Positions 29,143 to 38,768 of a DNA stretch of 64,000 nucleotides are shown one piece after another. The position numbers and the translations under genes are program-made. Location: positions 930,001 through 994,000 of the forward strand of contig JAHLLQ010000001.1 in the NCBI GenBank assembly GCA_020444065.1, written 5' to 3'. The first letter of the stretch is position 1; every line of letters begins with the position of its first letter. The DNA comes from a bacterium. GTDB taxonomy: Bacteria > Sumerlaeota > Sumerlaeia > SLMS01 > JAHLLQ01. Below the pieces are notes generated by a model. It saw nothing but the letters and a program-made list of their open reading frames with translations. It was not told the DNA's origin and ran no database searches.

Positions 29143-30123
29143 ATGATTGCGTTTGTTACCGGAGCGACCGGCTTTGTCGGCCAGAATCTCTGCGAGCGCT
29201 TGCGCCGCGAAGAGTGGGAGGTTCGCGCGCTTGTCCGAAAGACCTCCCGGACGGATTTTCTGGAGAAGATCGGGTGTGAGTTTGTTCAGGGCACGCTTGA
29301 GTCCGAGAAAGCCATTGGACGTGCGACGGCCGATGCGGATGCGATCTTCCACCTGGCGGGACTGACGAAAGCGGTCCGCCCGCAGGAGTTTATGAAGGTC
29401 AACGCTTCGGGTACGAAGCATGTCCTGCTCGGCGCGCACGAGGCGGGCTTCAAGGGGCGGTTTCTGCACCTCAGCAGCCTCGCGGCGGCAGGCCCGGCAG
29501 TCGAAGGCAAGCCGCGTACCGAGGATGATCTCCCCGCGCCGGTCAGCCTTTACGGGCGCAGCAAGCTGAAGGGCGAGCAATTCGCCGCACGCGCACGAGA
29601 GGCCTTTCCCGTGACGATCCTTCGCCCCGGCGCGATCTACGGACCGCGGGAGCACGAAATCTACGAGATCCTGAAGCCGCTGAAGAAGACGGGCATCTCT
29701 GTGTCCGCCGGTCCGGATATCGACCTTCAGATGACGCACGTCGACGACGTGGTTTCTGCGCTCGTGGTCACAGCGAACGATTCCGCCGCGGCAAACCAGA
29801 CGTATTTCGTCAACGATCCGCAGACCTGGCCCTACTCGCGCGTGATGGAGTTGATGGGCGACGCGCTCGAACGGCGCATTCGACAGATTCGTATTCCGCT
29901 GGCTGCGGGTTGGGCAGTGGGTGCAGTTCTCGATACCGCCGGACGAATCGCCGGTCGGCCGCTCTCTCCGTTCGGACGCGACAAGATGCGCGAACTGGCC
30001 GCAGGATCGTGGATCGCAGACAGTGGAAAGCTGACGCTCGAATGCGGGTGGAAAGCTCAATGGGCGCTGCCCGAAGGACTGCGCCAGACGATTCGCTGGT
30101 ACCGCGAAAACGATTGGCTGTAA
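29143..30123 (+). CDS. NAD-dependent epimerase/dehydratase (extended SDR)
   Basis: A 326-residue protein. The start ATG follows GGAGG by six bases; an earlier ATG at 29113 lacks a site. The Rossmann motif FVTGATGFVGQNL is at the N-terminus. The catalytic Tyr and Lys are in SLYGRSKLKGE with an upstream Ser in HLSSLAA, and ILRPGAIYGPRE is the typical substrate-binding loop. The family acts on nucleotide sugars, hopanoid precursors, sterol-like or other polyol substrates. The closest-looking pattern is HpnA/3-beta-HSD-like enzymes, but no squalene or hopanoid genes are adjacent. It is convergent with the zinc-ribbon membrane gene, four bases apart. Confidence 0.88.
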   Translation: MIAFVTGATGFVGQNLCERLRREEWEVRALVRKTSRTDFLEKIGCEFVQGTLESEKAIGRATADADAIFHLAGLTKAVRPQEFMKVNASGTKHVLLGAHEAGFKGRFLHLSSLAAAGPAVEGKPRTEDDLPAPVSLYGRSKLKGEQFAARAREAFPVTILRPGAIYGPREHEIYEILKPLKKTGISVSAGPDIDLQMTHVDDVVSALVVTANDSAAANQTYFVNDPQTWPYSRVMELMGDALERRIRQIRIPLAAGWAVGAVLDTAGRIAGRPLSPFGRDKMRELAAGSWIADSGKLTLECGWKAQWALPEGLRQTIRWYRENDWL

Positions 30124-30127
30124 GCGC

Positions 30128-30499
30128 TTAGCAGCGTTCCTCCAGGTAGTCCTGGACAACGTAGAAGACGCAATTCAACCCCGCCAGCAAAACCGCAATC
30201 ACGAGATAGAAGAGCAGGACGACGAGCGACTCGCCAAAGCCCCTTTGGTGATTTCCGAACATGCCTTTCAAGAAGGCGAGCACTCCGTAGCCGGTCGAGC
30301 CAATCGCTCCCAACATGACAAGGATTCGACAGAGCGGAAGCACGAACTCATACATCCAAGGCCCACGCTTTCCGTACACACCGCCTGGAGAAGGTGCGGG
30401 CGAACTCGCCATCTGAGCGACAGACCGCAAGTCCGTGCCGCAGTCGCAGAATTCCACCTCGTCAGGGTGCTTGCGATAGCAGGAAGGACAGGTCTTCAT
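30128..30499 (-). CDS. Small zinc-ribbon membrane protein
   Basis: A 123-residue protein with GAGG nine bases before ATG. The N-terminus MKTCPSCYRKHPDEVEFCDCG has four Cys in a zinc-ribbon arrangement. After a Pro/Ser/Gly linker come two membrane segments, about 52-78 (EFVLPLCRILVMLGAIGSTGYGV) and 90-115 (LVVLLFYLVIAVLLAGLNCVFYVV). It lies 20 bases downstream of the Ser/Thr kinase gene on the same strand, so the two are probably co-transcribed and may work together. Function unknown. Confidence 0.8.
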   Translation of the reverse strand: MKTCPSCYRKHPDEVEFCDCGTDLRSVAQMASSPAPSPGGVYGKRGPWMYEFVLPLCRILVMLGAIGSTGYGVLAFLKGMFGNHQRGFGESLVVLLFYLVIAVLLAGLNCVFYVVQDYLEERC

Positions 30500-30519
30500 A
30501 GGTCATCCTCAAAGCTGGT

Positions 30520-33500
30520 CTACGGCACTGCCGCCAGTTCGTCCTGTGCGGCGTTGACATCTTCCGCCGAGGCGCCCGCTGCTTCGGCTGCGGCGATGGC
30601 CTGCAGATATATCGCGCGTGCTTCGGGGTAAGCGTGTGTCAGCGCCAACGCCCGGGCGTCGTGCAGCAATTGCATCCACTCCGGCGGATGCAGGAGTTCC
30701 GGCGGGTAGCTTGCCTTTCGTTCTGCAAGCACGCGCTCCATCGCTTCGTGCAGTTCCTCCCCCGCCGGGCGCAGGTCATCGAGTGTCAGTCCACTTCCAG
30801 GGAATTCCTTCTGCCAATCCGGAAGGGGCGCCACCGTGTCCAGCCATGCGAGGACAGCAGTCGTGAGGAAATCGCCTTCGTCAGTGGTCAGTTCTTCCAA
30901 TGGTGGCTCGGGCAACGCGGTGACCTTGCCCTGAAGGCCGAATTGCTCGACATACGGATCAACGCGCCGCAGCCGATACGGATGCGTTGTGGGAGCATCG
31001 GTCATTTGCAGAATCAACTCGCTTCGAAGGATCGGCGCGACAACCAGGTCCGGCCGATTGAGATCGTTGCTTCGCAGCGCCTCGATCATGCCCTGGTATC
31101 GACTCGTCAACTCCATCGCCAAGTATCGCGGCGGATAAACAGGAGTGTTGAACGCATCATCCTGCAGCCACTTGCTCAAGATCAGCATGTTACGGCCGTT
31201 GTCGCGATCGCCTGCGAGCGACTCGTCGATCAAGTTTCTCAGAAGGTAGTAGATCACGCGCCCATTGAAGACGCCTTCGTGACTGCGGACCTCACGCGAA
31301 AGCGCCAACGACCAGAGGAAGATCGGCGTCGCTTCCTTGCGAAGTTCCTGGCGCCAGAGGTTCTCGCCAAGATTGAAGAACGCGGCCTGCATTTCCGGAG
31401 TGTCAGTCTTGTACGCCGTCCGTTGTGCCTCGATGGACCGAATATAGAAAGGCTCCGCTTCGGCCAGGCGCCCCTGGTCGAGAATTGCAATCGCAAGCGC
31501 GTTGTAAAGCGATGCGGTGTCGGGATGATCGGGGCCGAGCCGCTTCAGACGAATGTGCAGCGCGTGCCGCCAGATGGATTCCGCTTCCGGCAGACGTCCG
31601 CGCGTGAAGAAGAACTCCCAGGCGACGTCATGGTACAAGGAGCCGATGTCCGGGTGATCTTCGCCCTTGGTAGCGCGATAAATCGCGAGCGCTCGATACT
31701 CCAACGGTTCTGCCTCGTCGTATCGCCCAAGCGCACCCAGCGTCATGGCCAACGTGTGTGTCGCATCGGCGACTTCCGGGTGATCCGGGCCGTGATTCTT
31801 GAGCGCAATCTCGTAAGCGCGTCGCGCGTACGGTTCTGCCAGGTCTGGGCGACGGTGGAATCGATACAACTGTGCCAGGCTGTGGTTCGTCGCACCAACG
31901 GTGGTGGAGTCGGGACCATACAGCTCGGTCTCCAGCTCGAGCAGACGCAGGAACTCTTCCTCTGCAAGATCGTACCGCCCTTCGCCGAAGAGTTGCTGGG
32001 CAACGCTTGCCAACGCTTCAACGGTTTCAGGATGCTGCTCACCAAGCAATTCTTCGCGCAACTGCAGCGAGCGTTGGAAGTACGCCATCGCCTCGGCAGC
32101 GCGCCCGGCCGCATTCAACGCATCGCCGACTTCCTTGTAAGCACGCGCCGCCTCAGGCGACTCTTCGCCATAGAGTCGCTGATAAAGCGGCAAAGTGGGT
32201 GTGGAATACTCCGCCGCTCGATAAGGCTCTCCGAGAGCATCCCACTGATCGGCAAGTGTGAGCGACAACTCCGCCCACTGCGGCTCGAGAATGTTGAGAC
32301 TCTGGCGATACAACGTGCGATAGGCATCCGCATCGGGATCGAGTTTCTGGTAAGCACTAGCCGTCAGCGCCAGGGCCCGCGCCGTATCCGGATGATCGGC
32401 CCCGCGCAGTTGGCGCGTGCGATCGACTGCCTGCTCAAGCAATTGCGTCGCGGATGTCAAATTGTCTGCCCGTGCCGCGGCAACGCCCATTCCGATTAGT
32501 GGCTCGGGAAGCGCCGGCAATTGATCATGCACGTCACGATACAGGCCATAGGCGCGCGTGATCTCATCCGTGGACTTACTGCGCGCGAGCAGAACATTCG
32601 CCTCTGCGAGCGTTAGTTGATATGGTGGAGGGCCGAGTGAATAACCGGCTTCCGCCAGGCGAGAATGCTCTGCTTCAAGTTCCTTCAGTTCCGTGAAGAG
32701 CGGCGCCAGTGCTTCTTCATCGAGCGTAGTGGAAGCGCTCGGGGTGATAGAATCCGGCAATGGCGCTAGTCGTCCAAGCCGTGGTGCCAGCGTTTCTTCG
32801 CGCTCTCGCAAAGCAGTTAGTTGTGCCAGCTTGCTTGCGCGCTCCTGGTGAACTTCCAATCGCTGCGCAGCGAGTCGACGCTCAAGGTCTTTGCGCGAGT
32901 TTGCCTGTCGCAACCCGAACACCACGACGAGCGAACCGCTCATCAGGATGATCAGGATGATGCTGGCGACCAGGAAGAGCTTGCGCTGCCGGTCTTTTTG
33001 AAGACGCAGCACTTCTTCCGCCTCAACGCCTTTGATCAGCTTCTCGCGCTTCTCCTCGTTTTCCACGGCACCGGCAAGCGTCCGTGCCAACTGAAGATCC
33101 CCGGCGTACAATGCCTGGTGCGCGTGGCGCTCGAGAACCTGCTGGCGCATTGTTTCTGCGCGTTCGTTGCCGGGCCACAATTGCAGCGCCCGCACAAGTC
33201 GCTGCTCCAGTTCCGTCAGTCGCTCGTAAGCGATGATCAACGCGCCGGTGCCTTCGAGGATGTTCTCGATTTCGTTCGTGATCTCCACACTCTCGCGCCG
33301 CCGACCTGCACCGCTCAAATACTCCTCAATCGCGAGTCGAAAATCCCGCGCCGAAGCGGGGCGGTCTTCCGGCTTCGTGGCCATGGCCTTGAACGCCAGG
33401 GTCGACAACTCCGGCGGACACCAGCTTGGTAGTTCTTCAATCTGATTGTGAACGGCCTGCAGGTAGGCGCCCTGTGCCGTGGGGGCGGTGTGGGGAGGCT

Positions 33501-34515
33501 TTCCGGCTACGATCGCGTAGAGGATGCCGCCGAGTAGATAAACGTCGGTGTGAAATCCGAGCCCATCCGGCGATTCGCATGTCTGCTCCGGAGCCATGAA
33601 CGCCGGCGTGCCACACGGATTCGTGGCCGTCGCCAAAGACAGGAACTTCGGCACGTTCTCTCTCGAGTGCATCGGGACTTCCGACTGGATGCTGACGGCC
33701 AAGCCCCAGTCCATCAGAAAGACTTCGCCAAAGTCGCCGATCATGACCTGCTGCGGCTTGAGATCGCGATGGATGATTCCCTTCGCGTGCGCGTAGGCAA
33801 CGGCATTGCAAACGTCGATCAGGATGCGCATATGCCGAGCCAGGTAGGCATCCAGGTTGAAGTCCGCCGCGCGTCGATCGGCGACGATGAGATGGTGCCA
33901 CGGCGTGCCGCGAACCAGCTTCATCGCCAGCAGCGGTTCCTCTTTGCCGCGAGCCGCCGTGCGCCCAAGATCGTAGACGGGAACGATGTTCGGATGGTCC
34001 AGTTCGCCGCTGGTGAACGCTTCCTGCAGGAAAGCGGAAACCTCGCCGGCGGAAAGACACTTCACCGCAACTTCGCGCGCGAGTGAGGACTGCCACGCGC
34101 GCCAGATTTCGCCTTGGCCGCCCCGGGCAATGACTTCCTTCAGCACGAAGTCCGGACGATCCTGCTGCGGCTTGCGTTCTTCGAGCCGTTCCGGCAGTTC
34201 ACCCTCCGCGCCGGCCGTTTCGGTCCCCGGTCCCATTGTCGGCGGAGTGGCCTTGCCGCCGAATGTCGGAATCTCGCTCTTCGAAACCGTCATGGCGTTG
34301 GATTCGCCGGACGGCTGCTGGATCGTGTGACGCGATGGCAACGAGGCCAACGCGTCGAATCCCGCCGGGGCGGTTTCGGTGCGCGGAGCTTCGAAGGACA
34401 ATGTCTGGCTGGGATTCAACTGCGTCAAAGTCGCCATCTGCTCGGGCGACAAAGGCAGTTCCTCCTCCGGCATCTCCGTCGGAGCCTCGCTGAGCTCTTC
34501 AGGGTCCTTGGCCAT
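30520..34515 (-). CDS. Membrane Ser/Thr protein kinase with TPR repeats
   Basis: A 1,331-residue protein. The ATG has AGGAGG seven bases upstream; an in-frame extension to 34641 is unneeded. A disordered acidic N-terminus of 120 residues precedes the kinase domain (about 122-400): RGGQGEIWRA glycine loop, Lys152 in VAVKCL, IHRDLKPQQVMIG with catalytic Asp251, DWG in place of DFG at 269 (frequent in planctomycete-type kinases), and GTPAFMAPEQ. A coiled region leads to a single membrane helix (512-534). A further coil and about ten TPR units of the kinesin-light-chain type (for example HPDTARALALTASAYQKL) follow. Topology implies a cytoplasmic kinase and an outside TPR sensor. A Hanks-type signalling role is likely; substrate unknown. 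Confidence 0.93.
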   Translation of the reverse strand: MAKDPEELSEAPTEMPEEELPLSPEQMATLTQLNPSQTLSFEAPRTETAPAGFDALASLPSRHTIQQPSGESNAMTVSKSEIPTFGGKATPPTMGPGTETAGAEGELPERLEERKPQQDRPDFVLKEVIARGGQGEIWRAWQSSLAREVAVKCLSAGEVSAFLQEAFTSGELDHPNIVPVYDLGRTAARGKEEPLLAMKLVRGTPWHHLIVADRRAADFNLDAYLARHMRILIDVCNAVAYAHAKGIIHRDLKPQQVMIGDFGEVFLMDWGLAVSIQSEVPMHSRENVPKFLSLATATNPCGTPAFMAPEQTCESPDGLGFHTDVYLLGGILYAIVAGKPPHTAPTAQGAYLQAVHNQIEELPSWCPPELSTLAFKAMATKPEDRPASARDFRLAIEEYLSGAGRRRESVEITNEIENILEGTGALIIAYERLTELEQRLVRALQLWPGNERAETMRQQVLERHAHQALYAGDLQLARTLAGAVENEEKREKLIKGVEAEEVLRLQKDRQRKLFLVASIILIILMSGSLVVVFGLRQANSRKDLERRLAAQRLEVHQERASKLAQLTALREREETLAPRLGRLAPLPDSITPSASTTLDEEALAPLFTELKELEAEHSRLAEAGYSLGPPPYQLTLAEANVLLARSKSTDEITRAYGLYRDVHDQLPALPEPLIGMGVAAARADNLTSATQLLEQAVDRTRQLRGADHPDTARALALTASAYQKLDPDADAYRTLYRQSLNILEPQWAELSLTLADQWDALGEPYRAAEYSTPTLPLYQRLYGEESPEAARAYKEVGDALNAAGRAAEAMAYFQRSLQLREELLGEQHPETVEALASVAQQLFGEGRYDLAEEEFLRLLELETELYGPDSTTVGATNHSLAQLYRFHRRPDLAEPYARRAYEIALKNHGPDHPEVADATHTLAMTLGALGRYDEAEPLEYRALAIYRATKGEDHPDIGSLYHDVAWEFFFTRGRLPEAESIWRHALHIRLKRLGPDHPDTASLYNALAIAILDQGRLAEAEPFYIRSIEAQRTAYKTDTPEMQAAFFNLGENLWRQELRKEATPIFLWSLALSREVRSHEGVFNGRVIYYLLRNLIDESLAGDRDNGRNMLILSKWLQDDAFNTPVYPPRYLAMELTSRYQGMIEALRSNDLNRPDLVVAPILRSELILQMTDAPTTHPYRLRRVDPYVEQFGLQGKVTALPEPPLEELTTDEGDFLTTAVLAWLDTVAPLPDWQKEFPGSGLTLDDLRPAGEELHEAMERVLAERKASYPPELLHPPEWMQLLHDARALALTHAYPEARAIYLQAIAAAEAAGASAEDVNAAQDELAAVP

Positions 34516-34685
34516 TGATCCCCTCCTGGGGCGGCTGATCGTTTGATGCGTATGATGGGCGCTTGGCGGAGACACGAGCAAGCGGATTTGCCCCCACCGG
34601 CATTGACAGGACGTCGGCAGACTCCGCACATTTTCTCCCACGCGAGCGGGCTTGTTAGCGCCGCGGTCAACAAGGGATGAGTGGT

Positions 34686-35090
34686 ATGAGCACCAGCGAG
34701 CGGGCCGAAGAGTGGCCCTACGAAGTTGGCGAATTCGTTTGTCATCAATGCGGCAATTGCTGCCGCGGCGAAGGTTACGTCGAGCTGAACAAGAAGAACA
34801 TCGACGAGATCGCCGAGTTCCTCGGCCTCAGCCGAGAGTCCTTCCTCGACACCTACTGTCAATATGATCGCCCGACCCACAAGTGGCACCTGATCGACCA
34901 GTCGGATGACCTAAAGAGCTGCATCTTTCTGGCGCAGGACAATTCCTGTCGAATCAATCCGGTCAAGCCGCAGCAATGCCGAGACTTCCCGGCGCGGTGG
35001 CGTCCGGAAAACATCATGGATTTCTGCGAGGGATGGCGCGCCGCGGCGGGCCATCCCCCGGCGAACAAACGCACAATGTCCGAGGACTGA
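34686..35090 (+). CDS. YkgJ-family cysteine cluster protein
   Basis: About 134 residues. The second of two close ATGs is preferred because AAGGG lies nine bases before it; the first is at 34677. The motif FVCHQCGNCCRGEGYV and later SCRINPVKPQQCRDFPARW give the CxxCxxCC...C...C arrangement of the zinc/iron-chelating YkgJ family. Molecular function is not established for this family; an Fe-S or zinc site is expected. The stop is two bases before the radical SAM gene's ATG, so the pair is very probably translationally coupled. It is divergent from the kinase gene. Confidence 0.85.
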   Translation: MSTSERAEEWPYEVGEFVCHQCGNCCRGEGYVELNKKNIDEIAEFLGLSRESFLDTYCQYDRPTHKWHLIDQSDDLKSCIFLAQDNSCRINPVKPQQCRDFPARWRPENIMDFCEGWRAAAGHPPANKRTMSED

Positions 35091-35092
35091 AT

Positions 35093-36088
35093 ATGGCGCG
35101 GGACGATGGGTGGCGGCCGGGCTATTTGGCCCTGCTGGAGAGTGGTGAACTGGAACGCCGAGCACAGGCGTTGGAGGAGATGCTGGCGGATTGCTGCGTG
35201 TGCCCGCGCGAGTGCCACAGCAATCGCCCCGGAGGGGAAACGGGCGGATGTCGCGCCGGCATCAATCCCATCGTCTCTTCCTATTGCCCCCACTTCGGCG
35301 AAGAACCTCCCATCTCCGGCAAACACGGTTCAGGAACGATCTTCTTCGGCCTCTGCAATCTACGCTGTGAGTTCTGTCAGAACTACCAGATCAGCCAGGA
35401 CGTTGCCGAAGCGCGCGGCCACGAATGCACGATCCCACAACTGGCCGATCGGATGCTCGCGCTGCAGCGCCTCGGTTGCCACAACATCAACCTAGTTACC
35501 CCGACGCACTTCGTGCCGCAGATCGTACGCGCGCTGCTGATCGCTGCCCGCGGCGGGCTGCATATCCCGATCGTCTACAACACGAACGCCTATGATCATC
35601 TGGATGTACTGCGCCAACTCGAAGGCATCGTGGATATCTACCTGCCAGATCTGAAGTACGCCGATCCGGATGCGGCGCGGAAGTACTCGCACATTCGCGA
35701 CTATCCGACGCATGCCCGCGCTGCACTGAAGGAGATGTTCCGCCAGGTCGGCGATGAAGTTCTGCTGAATGGCGATGGCGCTGCTCGGCGGGGCATGATC
35801 ATCCGCCACCTGGTCCTGCCGAACGAGTTGTCAGGCACAGAAGACTGCCTGGAGTGGATCGCGACGGAACTGAGCCCGCACGTTTCGATCTCGCTGATGG
35901 CACAGTACTTTCCGGCGCATCAGGCGATGAATCATGTGCTGTTATCACGTCGCATCTCGATGCGCGAATACGGTCGCGCGCTCCGCGCCTGCGAGCGCTT
36001 CGGACTCGAGAACGTCCTGACGCAGGAACCGATTTCGTCGGAGTACTACCGCCCGGATTTCACTCAGGACGAACCGTTTACGCGGTGA
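35093..36088 (+). CDS. PflA-like radical SAM protein
   Basis: A 331-residue protein with GAGG seven bases before ATG. The radical SAM site is LCNLRCEFCQN (CxxxCxxC). An additional N-terminal Cys cluster (CCVCPRECHSNR, GCRAG, SYCPHFGEEP) matches the COG1313 group, often named pyruvate formate-lyase activating-enzyme-like. LVTPTHFVPQI and IYLPDLKYADP are characteristic. The true target is unknown and pyruvate formate-lyase is not nearby, so the substrate assignment should not be trusted. It overlaps the operon with the YkgJ-type protein, suggesting a shared metal-centre role. Confidence 0.9.
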   Translation: MARDDGWRPGYLALLESGELERRAQALEEMLADCCVCPRECHSNRPGGETGGCRAGINPIVSSYCPHFGEEPPISGKHGSGTIFFGLCNLRCEFCQNYQISQDVAEARGHECTIPQLADRMLALQRLGCHNINLVTPTHFVPQIVRALLIAARGGLHIPIVYNTNAYDHLDVLRQLEGIVDIYLPDLKYADPDAARKYSHIRDYPTHARAALKEMFRQVGDEVLLNGDGAARRGMIIRHLVLPNELSGTEDCLEWIATELSPHVSISLMAQYFPAHQAMNHVLLSRRISMREYGRALRACERFGLENVLTQEPISSEYYRPDFTQDEPFTR

Positions 36089-36216
36089 ATCACGGAGTAC
36101 CCACGTTCCACAATCCGGCTGCCTGTTTCGCCTTTGCGATAAGAACAGGATAGCGATCCCCTTTCAAATTGCTCCCCCGGTGATGTCGTATGAGAATCAC
36201 GGCAGGAGGGATGGTA

Positions 36217-37572
36217 ATGGGACTTCGTAGTTTGCTCTCGCTGCTCGCGCTTCTGATGCTCGGGCCGATTACCGCTCGGGCAGAAGCAACAAAACCCGTC
36301 GTTGTGGCAACAACGCCGACGATGGAAGCGCGCGAAGTTGATCCGTCTCTTTCCGAAATCGTCGTGCGGTTCGATCGCCCCATGGCTCCTGGTTCCTGGT
36401 CCTGGTGCGGCGGCGGGGAGCACTATCCTGAACTCGCAGGCCAACCATCCTATCGCGACGACCGAACGGCCGTGCTGCCGGTGAAGCTGAAGCCGGAGCG
36501 CATGTACTTCATCAACATCAATTGCCCGTCGGCTCAGGGCTTCCGCTCCACGGAGGGTCAGGCAGTCGAGCCCACCCTCCTTCGGTTCACAACGTCGTGC
36601 GGCGATGAGATGGTCATGGCGCGCGGCGACAACTACAAGTCGTGGCAGGAGTTTCGCCGCCTCTTCCGTGAACGCTACTCATATTACGAACGCACGGGAA
36701 CCGATTGGGAATCGGTTTTCGATGATGCCGAAGGGTGGGTTCTACGCTCCCCCACCACCGAGGAATGGTTGCTGCGCGTGTCGATTCTGCTGGCGCCTGC
36801 AGAGGACGCGCACTTGTACCTGCGCGATCCTGGCGGGAAGCGCTACAGCACGTATCGCCGTCACGCAGAGTACAACGGCAACATCGAGGATCTGAAGCGC
36901 CAGTTGCCGAATCTCCAGGAGCATAATAATATCGTCTGGAGCGCCACAAAGGGGCGCGTGGGTTACCTGGCAGTTCACGCGTGGAACAACGACAACCAGC
37001 AGTTGGAGATCATCGCGCACATCATGAAGGAAATGTGCGAGGAAACCGATGCGTTAATCGTGGATGTGCGTGGGAACGGCGGCGGTGTGGAAACCGACGC
37101 GCGCGCAATGGCAGGTTGGTTTCTGCAGGAAGACAGCCACTATGCCGGTCACCGCAATCGCGATCCGGAATCGCCAACGGGCTGGACCGACGTGCGCGAG
37201 CGTTGGGTGCGCGCAAATCCGCCCGAGCGCCGTTACGAAGGTCAGGTGTTTGTGCTGCAGGGCCCTGTGTGCCTGAGCAGCAACGAGGCATTCCTGTTGA
37301 TGATGCGCCAGGCACCGCGAGCCGTCTCGATCGGTGCAACAAGCGGAGGAAGCTCCGCCAATCCGCGTTCGTGGCCATTGCCCAACGGCACAATGGTCGT
37401 TCTCCCGCGCTGGCAAACGCTGACGCCCGATGGCTCGCCATGGGAAGGCGTCGGCATCGCGCCGGACGTCGAAGTCGATGGCGACTTTCGCGTGAAAGAC
37501 ATCGTGCTGGCGCGGGCGCTCGAAATGGCCGAGACGGCCATTGCGAAATCCGACGACAAACTCGACGAGTAG
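36217..37572 (+). CDS. Secreted S41-family (tail-specific) protease-like protein
   Basis: About 451 residues. The chosen ATG follows AGGAGGG by about seven bases and starts a clean signal peptide (GLRSLLSLLALLMLGPITARA); ATGs at 36190 and 36211 are upstream. Residues about 25-130 form an Ig-like domain (VVVRFDRPMAPGSWSW). The S41 core follows: RVGYLAVHAW, ALIVDVRGNGGG, PVCLSSNEAFLLMM with the likely nucleophile Ser, GATSGGSSANPRSWPLPNG and GIAPDVEV. There is no PDZ domain, unlike CtpA. Likely an extracytoplasmic peptidase. Its stop is three bases from the convergent aminotransferase stop. Confidence 0.85.
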   Translation: MGLRSLLSLLALLMLGPITARAEATKPVVVATTPTMEAREVDPSLSEIVVRFDRPMAPGSWSWCGGGEHYPELAGQPSYRDDRTAVLPVKLKPERMYFININCPSAQGFRSTEGQAVEPTLLRFTTSCGDEMVMARGDNYKSWQEFRRLFRERYSYYERTGTDWESVFDDAEGWVLRSPTTEEWLLRVSILLAPAEDAHLYLRDPGGKRYSTYRRHAEYNGNIEDLKRQLPNLQEHNNIVWSATKGRVGYLAVHAWNNDNQQLEIIAHIMKEMCEETDALIVDVRGNGGGVETDARAMAGWFLQEDSHYAGHRNRDPESPTGWTDVRERWVRANPPERRYEGQVFVLQGPVCLSSNEAFLLMMRQAPRAVSIGATSGGSSANPRSWPLPNGTMVVLPRWQTLTPDGSPWEGVGIAPDVEVDGDFRVKDIVLARALEMAETAIAKSDDKLDE

Positions 37573-37575
37573 ATT

Positions 37576-38733
37576 CTACTTCAGCGTTGCGGTGAATTTC
37601 CCGATTCGACGGCCGGCTTCGACGAGAAGCGGCTCCGCTGTCGCGAAGCTGCCGCGCACGAATCCGCGTCCGCCGGCGCCGAAAGCCGATCCCGGCACCA
37701 TGGCGACTTCCTGGGCCTCGAGCAGCTGCTCGCAGAACTCCACGTCGTCCAGACCCGTCTCGCGCACATCCGCGAAGCAGTAGAACGCTCCGCGCGGCAT
37801 GGGGGTGGGCAGACCTGCTTCGTTCAGCCCGTCGGCAAGGATGCGACGACGACGCGAGTAGCTGTCGCGCATCTCTCGTACATCGGTGTTCACGCGACCC
37901 AGCGCATCAATCGCCGCCATCTGGGCCGTGATCGGGGCGCACAACATGGCGTACTGGTGAATCTTCAGCATACCCGCGACGAGTTCCGCCGGGGCAGCGA
38001 TGTATCCCAGCCGCCAACCGGTCATGGCAAAGGCCTTCGAGAAGCCGGAGACGAGAATCGTGCGATCTCGCATGCCCGGCAGCGTTGGGAAGCAAACGTG
38101 TTCGCCCTCGTAGGTGAGTTCGGCGTAAATCTCATCGCTGATCACGAGCAAATCCCGGCCGCGCGCGATGGCGGCGATTTGCTCAAGCAGTTCCTTGGAA
38201 TAGGTCGCCCCGGACGGATTGTTTGGGTAATTGAGAAAGATCGCCTTGGTGCGATCCGTCACGGCGGCGCGAATGGCAGCGGGATCGGGGCAGTAGTCGC
38301 GCTTCGGATCCACGGCCACGGGAACAGGCACACCGCCGGCCAGGCGAATCAGCGCCTCGTAGCATACATAGCTGGGATCGATCACGACGACTTCCTCGCC
38401 GGGGTCGAGAATCGCCCGAAGCGCGATGTCGATGGCCTGACTGGCGCCGACGGTGATCAGAAGCTCGTCCCGCGAGTATTCTGCGCCAAACCGGCCGCTC
38501 AGGTAGGCAGCGATCGCGTCCAGGCACTCCGGGAGGCCACGATTCCCCGTGTAGCTGGTTGCGCCCTTCTCGAGCGAGAAGATGCCGGCCTCTCGAATCG
38601 ACCAGGGAGTCACGAAATCGGGCTCGCCGACACCGAGCGAAATCACCTGGGGGCGCGCGGCCACCAGGTCGAAGAAGCGGCGAATACCGGAAGGCGGCAA
38701 ATCTACAACAGTCTTTGCAAGTCGGTTTGTCAT
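37576..38733 (-). CDS. Class I PLP-dependent aminotransferase
   Basis: A 385-residue enzyme of normal length. The Schiff-base Lys lies in SGFSKAFAMTGWRLGY; NYPNNPSGATY and ISDEIYAELTYEG are the PLP-ring and phosphate-binding motifs, and RGAFYCFAD and FVRGSFA contain the C-terminal substrate Arg region. It is of the aspartate/aromatic aminotransferase (AspC/PatA-like) group; the amino donor cannot be determined. The start has a poor ribosome-binding site. It follows the Lrp/AsnC gene by 35 bases on the same strand, an arrangement that usually means the regulator senses an amino acid related to the enzyme. Confidence 0.92.
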   Translation of the reverse strand: MTNRLAKTVVDLPPSGIRRFFDLVAARPQVISLGVGEPDFVTPWSIREAGIFSLEKGATSYTGNRGLPECLDAIAAYLSGRFGAEYSRDELLITVGASQAIDIALRAILDPGEEVVVIDPSYVCYEALIRLAGGVPVPVAVDPKRDYCPDPAAIRAAVTDRTKAIFLNYPNNPSGATYSKELLEQIAAIARGRDLLVISDEIYAELTYEGEHVCFPTLPGMRDRTILVSGFSKAFAMTGWRLGYIAAPAELVAGMLKIHQYAMLCAPITAQMAAIDALGRVNTDVREMRDSYSRRRRILADGLNEAGLPTPMPRGAFYCFADVRETGLDDVEFCEQLLEAQEVAMVPGSAFGAGGRGFVRGSFATAEPLLVEAGRRIGKFTATLK

Positions 38734-38768
38734 CGCAGGAAACTGGCTTTCAATGAGTTAGCTGTCTG

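Noticed and set aside
30128-30499. A bacterial-immunity style operon made of the zinc-ribbon protein and kinase
   Set aside because: There are no nuclease, sensor or toxin domains and no mobile-element context; an ordinary Hanks-type kinase signalling role explains it as well.
30634-32499. A 621-codon open frame on plus, opposite the TPR region of the kinase
   Set aside because: The minus-strand TPR repeats are convincing and this frame has no start signal or family.
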